From positions 152,219,108 to 152,283,107 of the forward strand of contig NC_092804.1 in assembly GCF_040954645.1 (NCBI RefSeq): 64,000 nt of DNA, written 5' to 3'. Both the position numbers and the translations under genes were made by a program. Below, piece after piece: positions 43,460-54,654 of the stretch. The notes below the pieces were generated by a model that worked only from the letters and a program-made list of their open reading frames with translations, was not told where the DNA came from and did not search any database. Position 1 is the stretch's first letter. Each line of letters opens with the position of its first letter. The stretch is from Diabrotica undecimpunctata. Taxonomy: Eukaryota > Arthropoda > Insecta > Coleoptera > Chrysomelidae.

Positions 43460-45560
43460 TACAAATATCAGCAAATATTAGGTTTTTGGTTCATATTGGG
43501 ATGCACGTTTTCATCAATCATCGGTTTGTTTAGTGTTCTACTTCTATTCAAATGTCGTTCAACCAATTGTTTGACAAGCAACTTCACAAATGCTGTCCGT
43601 AGTATGTTGTTTGCTTCTGGATAGCTTTGGTGTAATATATATGAGTTAACTCCTGCGATATCGATGATAAAATAAAAAACATTCGTCAAAACGTTTCATT
43701 ATAAAATACAAATATTTTAGGTTTGCCAGTTTTAACATTAGTGTATTGTTAGTGATGCATTGTAGAACCCAAAGTCAGCCTTGCTTTTCTTTGAAACATA
43801 AGACACAATTGTAATGTTTGTTAAAACCGTAGATACACTTCCTTACTTCTCTCTTCCGGTTGGCCAAAAATTCAGTAGAAATTTCTTTCTTGTTCTTTTT
43901 AATGATACCTACATACCTTAATTCTCTATGTCGCAACTCATTTGCCAGTTCAATAGAGGAGAACCAATTGTCTGAAGTTATATTTCTTTTGGTAATTATA
44001 ATAGGTTGAATAAGTTTTACTATGGATTGACATGGTACAGCTAAACGTCTTTCTTCATCTGTTAATAATTTTCCGTCGTTGTCTTTGCCGGTATAAATAC
44101 ATCTATTGAAAAGTACGGGCATCAGTAAGAATTAAGACCTTCAGACTATACTTGTTGGGTTTATTTGGCCTGTACATGCGAAACTTTACACAACCTCTAA
44201 AATCCATGAGCTGCCATTACGCCAATACTGGTGTAATGGCCCAAACAATAGCTTCTGACAATTATGTATAAATTTATTAAAAATACCTGATATTGCTGCA
44301 TCAGGATGATTTTCTGTTCTTTTCGCTCGGTCTTCGGGTTGTCAAAACGTAGACAACATAAAATTATTAGCATTCTTTCCTGAGACATTCTTCTTCTTCT
44401 TCTTCTTTTGGCATCATAACCCTTGATGGGTCTTTGCCTGTCTGGCTATGTCCTTCCATTCAGATCTCTCTTGTGCCCTTCTTCTCCATTGTCTTATGTT
44501 CATTGTTTTCAGGTCGTCTTCCACGTCATCCAACCATCTCGTTCTGGGCCTTCCTTTTTTTCGCCTTCCTATGGGCTTCCATTGTAACATTTTCTTTGTT
44601 GTTTTTGCATCGTTTTGTCTCTGCACATGTCCCAGCCATGACAGTCTTTGACTTTTCACAAATCTTACAATGTCATAACATTCATTTAACTCATAACCTC
44701 GTCGTTTCTCCTGATTCTCCATGTGCCATCTTCCTCTTCTACCGGGCCATATACTTTCCTCAGTATTTTTCTCTCGAATGTCCTGAGTTGGGCTTCATCT
44801 TTTTTCGTCATTACCCAAGTTTCACATCCATAGGTTACTACGGGTCTAATCAGTGTTCTGTAGATAGTCATTTTGGTTCTTTTGTCTAATAATTTCGATG
44901 TCATCAATCTTTTATTAGCATAGTATGTACGATTCCCGCTGGAAATACGTGCATTAATTTCGCTACTTTACACCTGAGACATTACACACCGAAATATATG
45001 ACGGCCACTGAAGTATATTATGCCAGAGCTGTAGTATAATATGCCTAAAAAGGCTTCCATAATATCAAGGTCTTTCAGTTCCGCTTTATTAAGCCGCTTA
45101 TAGTTTCTTTTTAACTCAGATAATTTTTGATTAGTATGTTTAAGAATTTTAGCTAGAATGTCATTATCTATTAGACACCTCCATACTTGTATAGACGATG
45201 CACTTTTCCTTAATGGTTTGGCATCAAAACGAAGTTCTGGTAAATACGAACTTAAGTTATGTTTCTCTGTTCTCGTTCACTGTACAAAAGGTTGTGACGA
45301 CAACTTAAATCTATTTTTACTAAAATAACTCCTTCCATTTTCAACTTCTTCACTACTTTCAGAATCGGATTTGTCACTAGTGTCATGCTTACTTTCAATG
45401 TCATTTAAAGAGCTACGTGATTCTTATATATTGCTAACCTTGCTTTCTACCTCGTCATGCCATGATAACAGAGCTTCGTCATAGTTTTTATCACCGTACT
45501 GTTTTGAATGAACCTGCCATTTTCGTAAAATTTTCACAAACACTGACATAGTGTAAACGA
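43460..45560 (-). pseudogene. piggyBac-like transposase 2, split by a LINE
   Basis: On the minus strand an acidic start (ESRSSLNDIESKHDTSDKSD, about 45425-45365) leads to WRCLIDNDILAKILKHTN near 45180 and IMEAFLGILYYSSGI. The LINE interrupts within MSQER. Then come MLIILCCLRFDNPKTERKEQ at about 44376, a degenerate DE-LV region, PNKPNKYSLKVLILTDA, RCIYTGKDNDGKLLTDEERR, RNITSDNWFSSIELANELRH (the second catalytic Asp is in SDNWFSS), ELRYVGIIKKNKKEI and YFIIDIAGVNSYIL at 43670. The C-terminal cysteine cluster is not clear. Frameshifts separate the pieces. It is diverged from the relics at 2165 and 51184. Confidence 0.87.
44390..44972 (-). mobile_element. LINE 3' fragment with 11-bp TSD in piggyBac 2
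   Basis: The minus strand reads SSGNRTYYANKRLMTSKLLD, YRTLIRPVVTYGCETWVMTK, RTFERKILRKVYGPVEEEDG, a frameshift, then RFVKSQRLSWLGHVQRQNDA, GRRKKGRPRTRWLDDVEDDL, RSEWKDIARQAKTHQGL and a (GAA)n tail. The bases cctgagacatt lie at 44379-44389 and 44973-44983. Removing the insert restores the piggyBac frame around MSQERMLI. Confidence 0.9.
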
Positions 45561-47221
45561 CCCCTTTCAAATTTTAGATAGGTATAAACTTAATACTTCA
45601 CTACTGAATAACTTCAATAAGTGAAACCATCGACGTCCCTGTATCTTGAAGATAGCTGCGAGTCACAAATTTATAACAACAAAAATAAAAAATTGCGCGT
45701 AATTTGAATTTAGTCGGGGGTCATGTGGGCACTACATCAATAGTAAAAAATTAAAAGTTTTGGGACTGTATAATAAGTATTAACATGAATTTTACTTTGT
45801 TTTGTTGCCTCTTCTTATCCTGTTTATCATTACTAGCTTCTATTATAATAAATTATCTAAGAATAATGCATATCTTTTTAACGTACTACAATAAGCTCCG
45901 GGCCTAACTAGTAAAACAACATTTTTTACAAAAGTTATTCTTAATTCTTTACACCCATTTGGAAAACAACTTTCCCATACCCAAATAATTATGTATAATA
46001 GTGAAAACGCCACCCACTGAAAACTTTAGAGTGTCAACAATTTCTTGCAACTTGACTTTGCGGTTTTCCATAATAATTTTCAGTGTTTTTTGTTGTTTTC
46101 GGAAATAACTACATCATTTGGCCTTCCAGAGCACTCAGCTTTATTGGTGTTGGTACGACCGCGTTTAAATTCAGCGTTCACCGTTTAATAGTGTTATCGA
46201 TGGAACATATGTCTTGTCATCAGCAGATCAGTTTTTCAAAGATGTCTTTTCATCTATTTAATGCCTTGTTTAAAAGTGTTCTGTTTAGGCATACTTATAT
46301 AAACAATTTTAATTACTTGCACTAAATGTACACTGCAATTAAGCACTTAATTATTTTGGCAAAATTTCGAAAGAATAAAATATCAGAATAAATGAATAGG
46401 AATATATGTTTATATCATAACTAATATTACCTATTCTTTAATATTTTATACTAAAGAAAAACTATAAAAACTTATTTTCGGCTCTGGTCGCCCTTCTTCG
46501 ACAAGATACACCAACAATATAATCCCGTATAACAAATGTTTTCTATTAGCATAGCCCTGTTTAAAAATCTATTTTTTCCTCCTGTCAAACATCCATACTC
46601 ACATTTCACTTTATATTCTGCGACACTTTCCGGCAAATAACTTTATATCAAACCCAAGCTGAGTAAGTTTTTTTTAAATAATTTATAAAAAAAGTCAGAT
46701 TACCGCATATATCCCAGATCGAATGGAACAGAATCTCATTTCGGTCGCAAATTCAAACAAGAGCCGCCAGTGGCATAGTGCTTCAAAATGTATCGGGAGT
46801 GTAGTTTTTGCTCTATCGATATAACTAAATAGTTTGAGTTCTTTATATAATTGCATCAGGAGTCATCCTAGTAGAATCAATGTTAACTAAATTAGCACGA
46901 AAATTATTAGCAATATGTTTTAAAAGATATAAATATACAAAAGAAGATATTAGGTAGTTTAGTTAATAGAGTTTTTAATTTCTAAAGGGTTATTAGGTTT
47001 TTTTACCACTACTTATTTTTACCTAGTGAATTCTTTGAGACATTTGGAGAATTTACTCTTAGATGGATTATGTTGTACTAAAATATTAGGTACTTATAGG
47101 CACAAATTTATAATTTCACGTAGATAAAAATAAAAACATAATTTAATTTTTATACTATTTACAAAGTTAAACATGACAGTGCACTGAACACTGAGCACAA
47201 ATTAGGCTTAAATTTTTACCC
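45561..47221. other. Non-coding stretch
   Basis: No convincing coding or structural feature was seen. The first few hundred bases probably include the 5' flank of piggyBac 2, whose end I did not identify. Confidence 0.45.
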
Positions 47222-48015
47222 GGCGAGTGTCTTTTTTAAGTTTGGAAACAAAAAGAAATCGCACGGGGCTAAATCTGAAGAATATGGAGGATGGGGCAAC
47301 AATTCGTAGTCCAATATGCCCAATTTCGTTATGGCGACGGCGGAGGTATGAGCAGGCGCGTTTTCATTGTGTAAGAGCACTTTTTTCTTTGTCATATGTG
47401 GTCGTTTTTTCTGAAATTAATCATCGAATCGGCCCAATAATTCGGCGTACTTGAGCCCTGTGACCGTTTTGCCTTTTTCCAGGTAGTCGATGTAGATAGT
47501 CTCTTGTGAATGGTGGCCGTTACCTTTCCATAGTGGATACCAGTGGATTTATTTTTCGTTGACGGTTACTAAACGACGTAGAAACGCCTTTGGATTACGC
47601 TTTAATAACATCAAGCACTGCTCTAAAGTGGTTTCACGATTGAGTTTGTTCTCCTAAGTGAGCAAACGCGGTACCCTTCGCGCCGACCGTTTTCTAATGC
47701 CCAAACTTTCATGCAGAATATGACATACGCAGTCTTTTGAGATGCCTAATGTCTCAGCTATCTCACGCACCTTCAGTCGGCCAATACAAGATCGTAGATT
47801 TTTGGAGTACCGAAGCGTGTTCCATCAAAAACCGATGTGCGACTACGTTGAAACTCGTTAACCAAATTTTTGACAATTCTTTTCGAAGGAGTAGGGTCAT
47901 CGCATAAAGCATCTAAGCGCTCTTTAATTTCGCTGCGTAATTTCCTTTCCAAAAACAAGAATCGAGTAACTGACCGATATTGCTCTTTTTCCATTTTTCT
48001 AAAATCCCCGGACAC
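47222..48015 (-). pseudogene. mariner transposase relic
   Basis: The minus strand encodes the paired helix-turn-helix start: KEQYRSVTRFLFLERKLRSE, IKERLDALCDDPTPSKRIVK, then REIAETLGISKDCVCHILHE, RNPKAFLRRLVTVNEK. The first catalytic Asp (VTVDETW in relatives) is Asn, with a stop two codons later. A deletion joins it to ETIYIDYLEKGKTVTGLKY, then KKVLLHNENAPAHTS, where the second Asp is disturbed, and LPHPPYSSDLAPCDFFLFPN, where the third acid of the DD34D type survives. It ends at KKTLAG, at 47222, before the usual C-terminus. It is dead in at least three ways. Confidence 0.9.
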
Positions 48016-48315
48016 GCCCGCTTTCGCCCGCTGTCAAAACAAAACTACGCTTACGATTCGGTTGAAATTTTGACATTAACCGTCCGTGTATTACACAATA
48101 GTAGATATTTCTCTTGAGATAGTGGCGGCCTCTAAAAATTTAAATCACGCTGTCGTGATTTAAAGAGCGTGGGAGATTTGGAATTATTTCTTGGATGGCA
48201 CGATAATTGAAATCATTGTGGAAAATACAAATAAATACATAGCCTCCATTGAAAAAAACTATTCGCGAGAGCGAAATGCTAGTCTTATTAATAAAATAAA
48301 AATTCATGCTTTTAT

Positions 48316-50302
48316 CTTCTTCTTCAGGTTCCTTCTACTATCGGAGTTTGAAAATCATCATCGCTATTTTAATTTTATTGGCCGCGCTTCTGAATAATTC
48401 TAATGAGCCTCAACCGAACCACTCTCTCAAATTTCTTAGCCAGGATATTTGGCGTCGTCCTGGGTTTCTCTTCCCTTGTATCTTCCCTTGCGTAATTAAC
48501 CTAAGTAATACGTACTTCTCGCCCCTCATTATATGACCCAGATATTGAATGTTTCTAATTTTAACAGTTTTTATGACTTCACATTCTTTCTTCATTCTTT
48601 GTAATACCTCTATATTAGTTACTTTTTCAGTCCACGATATTATGTGGATTCTTCCGTAGCACCACATCTCAAAAAAATTTAATTTTTTGATTTCAGACTG
48701 TTTTCTTGTCCACGCTTCCATGGCGTATAGTAAAGTAGAAAAAACGTAACAACGTAGCATTCTTGTGCGGATCTCTTGATTAAGGTTACGGTTGCAAAGT
48801 AAGTTCTTCAATTTTATGAACGTGGTTCTTGCCATTTCTATTCTAGATCTGATTTCTTTTGTTTGATCTCCATCTTCGGTTAGCCACGTTCGTAAATATT
48901 TATATGTTGTTACTCTTTCGATCGTTGTATTATTGATGATCAGGTTATCAACATTTTGTGGTTTTTTTGAGAATTCATTTCGTTTTCATGAGATTTATTT
49001 GCAGTCCGTACCTTTCACATGTATTGCATACATGTTATATTATGTACTGTAGATCTTCCATGTCACTTGCAAATATGACCGTATTGATCCGCATATCTAA
49101 TATTATTAATGCTATTTCCGTTGACCAAAATACCTTCTACAATATCCAATAAAGCTTCTTGAAATATCACTTTACTGTAGACGTTGAATAAAAGTGGTGA
49201 AAGTATGCACCCTTGTCGAACTCCTCTAAGTATACTTACTTCCTCTACAGATTCGATATAATTTTTAGATCTCTACTATCTATGTTTTTGGTCTTACGAA
49301 TACTTAAAAGCTTTTCATGTTAAACTATGTCAAAAGCTTTTTTAAAATATATGAAGCAAGCATTTATGTCCTGATTCATATCCAGACATCGTTGTGTCAG
49401 AAAATTAACTCCGAATAATGCTTCTCTAGTTCCTAGACCCTTTCTAAAACCCATCTGTGAATCACTTATTTCTTGTTCTAATTTCATGTGGATTCTATTA
49501 TGTATGATTTTAAGGAAGGTTTTCAATGTTGGGAATCGTTTTTAATTTTTGGAATCGTTACAAAACTTGAGAGAAGCCATTCTTTGGGTATGTGTCCCGT
49601 CTTGTACATGGAGTTAAAAAGGTCTACCAAGACATCAATATTATCTTCATCAATTATCTTCAATAGTTCAATTGGTATATTATCGGATCCTGGAGCTTTT
49701 CTACCTTTTGTGTGTTTTATGGCATAAATAACTTCCTCTTTCATTATTTTTGGTCCCGTGATTTCTCCGTCAACTTCTGATTGTTCTAGTTTTTGGTCAT
49801 AAAATAGGTGTTCAATGTATACTTTCCATCTACGTAATTTGTCTTGCGTTTCCGTTATAGTGGTACCATCTGCATTTGTTAATATCCTGATTGGTTTGTT
49901 ACGATTTCCTGAAATCATTTCTTTAACCTTCTTATGGGTGTTTAAAGTGTCATACCTTGCATCACATTCCTCAATTTCTTAACACTTAATGGACATCCAT
50001 GTTTCCTTAGCTTGTTTTATTTTCTGTTTTATTTGTTTAATAATTTCTTGATATTTAATTTTATTTTTGTTTTTATGTATTCTTCTTTCGTCCGTCTTTT
50101 CGAGAATTTCTTGTGTCATCCATTCCTGTTTGGCATCTTTTGTAAATGTTAATGTTTTCCATCCCACAGTCTCCTATTCTTTATATTCTTGTTTATCCTG
50201 TTCTTTATATTCTTCCATTTTGTTTTAATATCTGTAGTGTTCTTATTTTGTTGTTTTTTGAATACTCTGATTTATTTTATTTCGAGTTTCTTGGTATGTA
50301 TG
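48316..50302 (-). mobile_element. RTE-like LINE (minus), with 11-bp TSD
   Basis: The minus strand carries the linker (KQEWMTQEILEKTDERRIHK), then RT: IKHTKGRKAPGSDNIPIELL, TGHIPKEWLLSSFVTIPKIK, KTFLKIIHNRIHMKL, SQMGFRKGLGTREALF, YFKKAFDIV, RGVRQGCILSPLLFNVYSK. The YADD box reads YADQ and the frame breaks. The C-terminal domain occupies 48835-48410 (AMEAWTRKQSEI, YLGHIMRGEKY, GRRQISWLRNLREWFG). The tail is GAAGAAGA. The bases catgcttttat lie at 48305-48315 and 50303-50313. Its last 170 bases closely match the fragment at 59375-59559. Confidence 0.9.
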
Positions 50303-50313
50303 CATGCTTTTAT

Positions 50314-51183
50314 AGAACTCCTATATTTATCGGGGCTTGGTCACTGTAATCATGCTGGCGCAGAAGATCTTTGGAGGACAGATGATTATGGTAGAGATTT
50401 TTTTATCTTACGATAACTCTACCAAGGTTTCGGTTTCTTTTTTAATGCATTAGTTTTGAGGATAAGCAAACACGTGCAGAAAGATCAAAAATTGACAAGC
50501 TAGCTCCCAATTCGTATATTGCTTGATCAGTTCGTAAGAAATTGTCAAAATGGTTATAATCATTTAGCGTTTGTGATTATTGATACAATGCTTCCTGCTT
50601 CCATAGGGAAATGTTTGTTCCGCCAATACAGTTACGTAAAACTTAATAAATACGGACTCAAGATATTTGCAGTTTGTAATTCAAAAGTCTTTTACACTTT
50701 AAAAATGGAAGTCTAGGTGGGATCCCAACCTGATAATTTTTTTTCAAATTAATTATTTCATATGATTTTAAATATAATTATTTATGGCTTAATCTATTCC
50801 TTAATTATCCATACACACACATTTAAAATTATTGCTAAAAGGTAAATGCCATGTACGTAATTAATACTGAAAAATTGGTAATTTTTGCGTATTTTACATA
50901 AGATGGGTACTTTGGACCTACTCGAGTTATTTGCGTGCTTAAACAATCTATTGTTTTCATTTGCAATGTATTTCATCTCTGCCCCCCACATACTTCCTAT
51001 TATCTATTCGGTCAGGCATTTTCGAATAATTTTGCCAGATGTTACTGTGGTGCGAACTAACAACTTGTCTTTTATTTGGTTGTTTTCTGTAAATGAGTCA
51101 CAGTTTTTTGGTCAGGAATATTCAGTAAGTTTGTCTTATGTGAACTACAAAAGGATAATTTTCATAATTACATTTTGATAATT
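50314..51183. other. Non-coding stretch
   Basis: Nothing recognisable was seen. It probably includes the 5' flank of piggyBac 3. Confidence 0.4.
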
Positions 51184-52200
51184 TCAGTTATGGCTTCAAC
51201 TAGTATAAAACGAATGATAAATCCACCAGATAAAGATTTTAAAGAAATTGCTTTGATTTTAAAGAAATTGCTTAAAAATGGTTTAATGGGTCTTCTTACG
51301 CTGGTTCTGAATCAAGTGATGAATCAGAATCTGGATATGTACCAAATACTAATTGTTCTTGAGTATACTGAAGCTGACACTAGAGAATAGAGAATGGTTT
51401 ACAATCCAGTAAGAAAATTATAAAAGAATGCCTTACTCAACATAATACGATTTATTCTGGAACCACGATGCAAAGACAAAATATTTACTCCAGTCGATGC
51501 TTGGAGGAAGTTTATTACTCCTGAGATCACTAATGAAATCATTATCTGCATAAATCGCGAAGCTTTCCGTGCTCTTTCTCTTAAAAATAAAACTTGGCAA
51601 CCCATCCAAAAACACTATTTAAACCCATTGATTAGAATAATGCTTAGGGCTGGTGTTGAAAAGTGTTGGGACGTTCTAATTAGAGAAATATTTTTGGATA
51701 AGTGTTTAAATCCTATTTAGACAGCTTGCATATTTGCAAATAGATGTGAAGATTGGCTTCAATTTCTTATGCTTGGAATATGTTCATATATTAATGTAAA
51801 TCTGTATTTACGTAACAATTGATGAGCAATTACTTGGCTTTCGCGGAAGATGTGGATTTACAGCCAACTATGACATTAAGTTCTTGTGGCTAAGTGAATC
51901 AGAAAGTGGATATGCCATTGATGGAAAAATATATGTTGAAAAATAGCCAGGTAATAAAATTCAAAGAAATTTGGGTTGAAATCTTGTGAATGAATTGATA
52001 AATTCAATACGTCATAATTCTAGAAATCTAGTAGTTGATAACTTTTTTTGCACGTGTTAACTTGTTTGAAAAATTATTATCACTTGGAATTACAGTAGTT
52101 GGAACCCTTGGAAAAAATAAATAAAAAATTCCAAAAGAAATTGCAATAATTGGTCGATTGCATTAAATGGTAGATTACATTTAGTGTTACCCAAAATCGA

Positions 52201-52358
52201 TCTTGGTCTTGCAGTCTTGGTCTTGTTCTTGCGTTTTTGCAAGACCAAGACCAAGACCAAGACCGCCTAATTTTAGCAAGACCAAGACCAAGACTGACCG
52301 TGCAAGATTTAAGCAAGAACAAGACTAAGCTTGCGAGACTCTTGCGTCTTGCAGTTAG
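52201..52358. repeat. Left subterminal CAAGAC array of hAT 2
   Basis: Repeated caagac and gtcttg words in both orientations (for example caagaccaagaccaagacc at 52239) begin just inside the terminal inverted repeat. Confidence 0.85.
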
Positions 52359-53164
52359 GATTGAGTGTGGTTTTAGCGAGTATAGTAGTTCGGGTATATG
52401 CTTAAAGACTCTATGAGACGCAAAAAAATATGTAATAAAAATTTTAAAAACTGGACTTATGCGCATTACAAACAATACCATAAACATACATACCGAATCA
52501 AAATATTCATTAAAAAAACACATTTGACACGTGCTTAGAGGTCATAATTACAATGTAAAAATAAAATATTTTGTACATTCTTTTCCAGCAGACGACTTCC
52601 TCGCTCTGAAATTAATTGTCCATATTTTGAGAATAGCCGCCCTATAATCATAAAAATAATCTTCTTGCATTGCGACACCGACAGTAATATCGTATCGATA
52701 TTTTTTAAAATATGTCACCTTAGCTAATAAAAAATATATTTGTTACGGACACCCACTTAATAATTCAATTTTTTTCCCATTATAATTTAGTCAGGAGGAA
52801 TCTAAATAAACAAATCTTATCGGCCTTAGACTATAAATTGTTTCTGCTGAGTGTGCCGGTCATTCGGTTAAACAAAATTTGCTGAAAGAGCGTGGCTAAT
52901 ATTCAAAGGTTAGGAGACAAATTAATAACAGATAATGTCGCCTACCGTGTAAACAAAATATCGAAGATTTAGAATAACGAAGTAACGATATATAATTCTC
53001 GATTTTTTATTAGATACTTAGGGTATTGGATAGTAACGAACATAAAGTAACTAGTAGTATAATAGTAGTTATTTTTTCGACATCACTTAACTTCATTCCC
53101 AATTGAGCTTTCCTTTGAGTCTAATGTAATAATTGTTTTTCATCTAATCCTTGTTGTTCCCGGA

Positions 53165-53461
53165 GTGACAAGTTTACAATTTGACATGAGGGACAAAGAT
53201 TTAAATAGTTCTAGTCGGAGTAGTGAGCGTTGGAGTTATAGATCTAAAAGACCTAAAAGCAAATTTGATGAGTTTTTTGAAATATTTCATGCATCCCAAA
53301 TTGCTTTGTGTAAATTGTGCCTACATAGAAAGGTTGAAATGAGAATGATCAACAGAAACACGTCAGATTTAAGGAAGCATCTAATACCTTTTCAGAAAAA
53401 GGAATTACAAATATTTCTTCCTGAAAAACCAAAATTCGGTGGAGATATCACAAGCTTTTGA
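53165..53461 (+). pseudogene. hAT-type N-terminal BED-like finger
   Basis: The frame (first ATG at 53186) reads SKFDEFFEIFHASQIALCKL, C, then NRNTSDLRKHL, fitting a BED finger: C-x2-C followed by a late His, with the second His missing or changed. It ends at a stop at 53459. No other part of a hAT transposase follows before the right end, so the element has lost its catalytic region. Confidence 0.65.
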
Positions 53462-53893
53462 ATAACCACTAGAAAAAGTGGACATGTAAAAAAATATACT
53501 TATTACCTTAATACCAATTACATATATTACGTACCTATTACTTTATTTTGGTAAATTATTGTATTTATTAAGTAGGATCTCCTTAATTTAAAATAACTTC
53601 TTTTGATTACCATTGCTTTTTTTAACTTTTCTTTATTTGTTTTATGTTAGTTTTCTATAAAAAAGTAGAGATTAAATTGATAAAAACATTTATTTTGCTT
53701 TAATAAGTGAATTATAGTTTGTTATCTTATCCCCTATAAAATCTGTGCCCTTGATACATGTATGTTGATTTTTTGCCCATCTAGGCAGATAATGTTCTTT
53801 AAAATACAGGCATGCTTATGTCATTAATTTGTTTTTTTTTTGTTTTAACCATGTTTTAGCACATGTAAGCTTAGTAAATGCAAACATTTATTA

Positions 53894-54002
53894 AGAGACA
53901 GATTGACTTCCGTGGGGCCTGGTAGATAGCTGAGTTAGTTAGAGCATAGGCACGGATCGCTTAGATCGTGGCTTCAAACCCCACCCGGTGTCATTTGTTT
54001 AG
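53894..54002 (+). mobile_element. tRNA-like SINE head inside hAT 2
   Basis: The stretch contains TAGCTGAGTTAGTTAGAGCA (53927-53946), an A-box-like element, and GGCTTCAAACCCC (53970-53982), a B-box-like element with a T-loop TTCAAAC. The spacing is about 43 bases. This is the layout of an RNA polymerase III promoter derived from a tRNA. The bases acatttatta occur at 53884-53893 and 54003-54012 and may be a target duplication. A complete acceptor stem is not visible, so a functional tRNA is unlikely. Confidence 0.65.
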
Positions 54003-54124
54003 ACATTTATTAATTTGGTTAGTCTTTATTATGGCTATGTTAATTCAAGCTTAAAATGTACTTAATCTGTTACGTTGTTCTAAGATCTAAAGTAACGTTT
54101 AAGAAATAGCAATAGGCTAATGGG

Positions 54125-54262
54125 TAACTGCAAGACTTGCAAGACTCTTGCTGCAAGACCAAGACCAAGTCCAAGACCGGTAGTGCAATACCAAGACCAA
54201 GACCAGGTGTATTGGCGCAAGACCAAGAACAAGACTGTCCAAGTCTCGTCTTGTTCTTGCAT
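54125..54262. repeat. Right subterminal CAAGAC array of hAT 2
   Basis: Copies of caagac/gtcttg (for example gcaagaccaagaccaag at 54152) mirror the left array and stop just inside the right inverted repeat. Confidence 0.85.
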
Positions 54263-54654
54263 TTGGGCAACACTAATTACATTGGTGAGTTACGTAAAAA
54301 AAAATTAAGCTGTGATATTGCTGAGCACTCTTCATATTGACAAACATATTGATAAAACGGAAAAAAAGAAACCAGAAAATGTACAATGACAAAATGACAA
54401 ATTAGATATGTAGAAGACAAACAAAAAGATGACCAGTTGTTTTATGGAATAATATGGTTGAGGTAAGGGCTTTCAATGCATTGATTTTATTTTTGACTGA
54501 ACACTCCGACTATAAGAATGGACGTAATGTTAAAGGGAGATTATTTGTAAAGAAACTATCCACAGAATTAATTTTGCCCTACATGAAAAGAAGAAGGGAA
54601 AACTTCAAAAGCATATTCTCGAAGAAAATTTGTGATAATTTGCAACTGCAATGA

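Larger units (their letters stand above)
52182..54275 (+). mobile_element. hAT DNA transposon 2, 2094 bp, with 8-bp TSD
   Basis: It is flanked by attacatt at 52174-52181 and 54276-54283. The ends are TAGTGTTACCCAAA and, inverted, TAGTGTTGCCCAAA, so at least 13 of 14 terminal bases match. Both ends carry CAAGAC/GTCTTG arrays. It encodes a BED-like finger frame but no catalytic or dimerisation part, and carries a tRNA-like SINE segment. It interrupts piggyBac 3. Confidence 0.9.
51184..54654 (+). pseudogene. piggyBac-like transposase 3, split by hAT 2
   Basis: An ATG at 51184 begins an N-terminal part with SESSDESESGYVPN after a frameshift. WRKFITPEITNEIIICINRE and QPIQKHYLNPLIRIMLRAGV follow, then YVTIDEQLLGFRGRCGF near 51815 with the first catalytic Asp intact, NLVVDNFFARVNLFEKLLSL near 52025 with the second Asp, ITVVGTLGKNK, and a break at 52174. 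After the hAT element it resumes as ITLVSYVKKK, AVILLSTLH, KTEKKKPEN. A damaged YNDKMT segment stands where relatives have YNxTKGGVD, then RRQTKR-PVVLWNNMVEVRAF, NALILF, ELILPYMKRRRENF, with a stop at 54652. The split falls exactly at the hAT target duplication. Confidence 0.87.

Noticed and set aside
44434..44889. Plus-strand frame of 151 codons
   Set aside because: It is the antisense shadow of the minus-strand LINE C-terminus.
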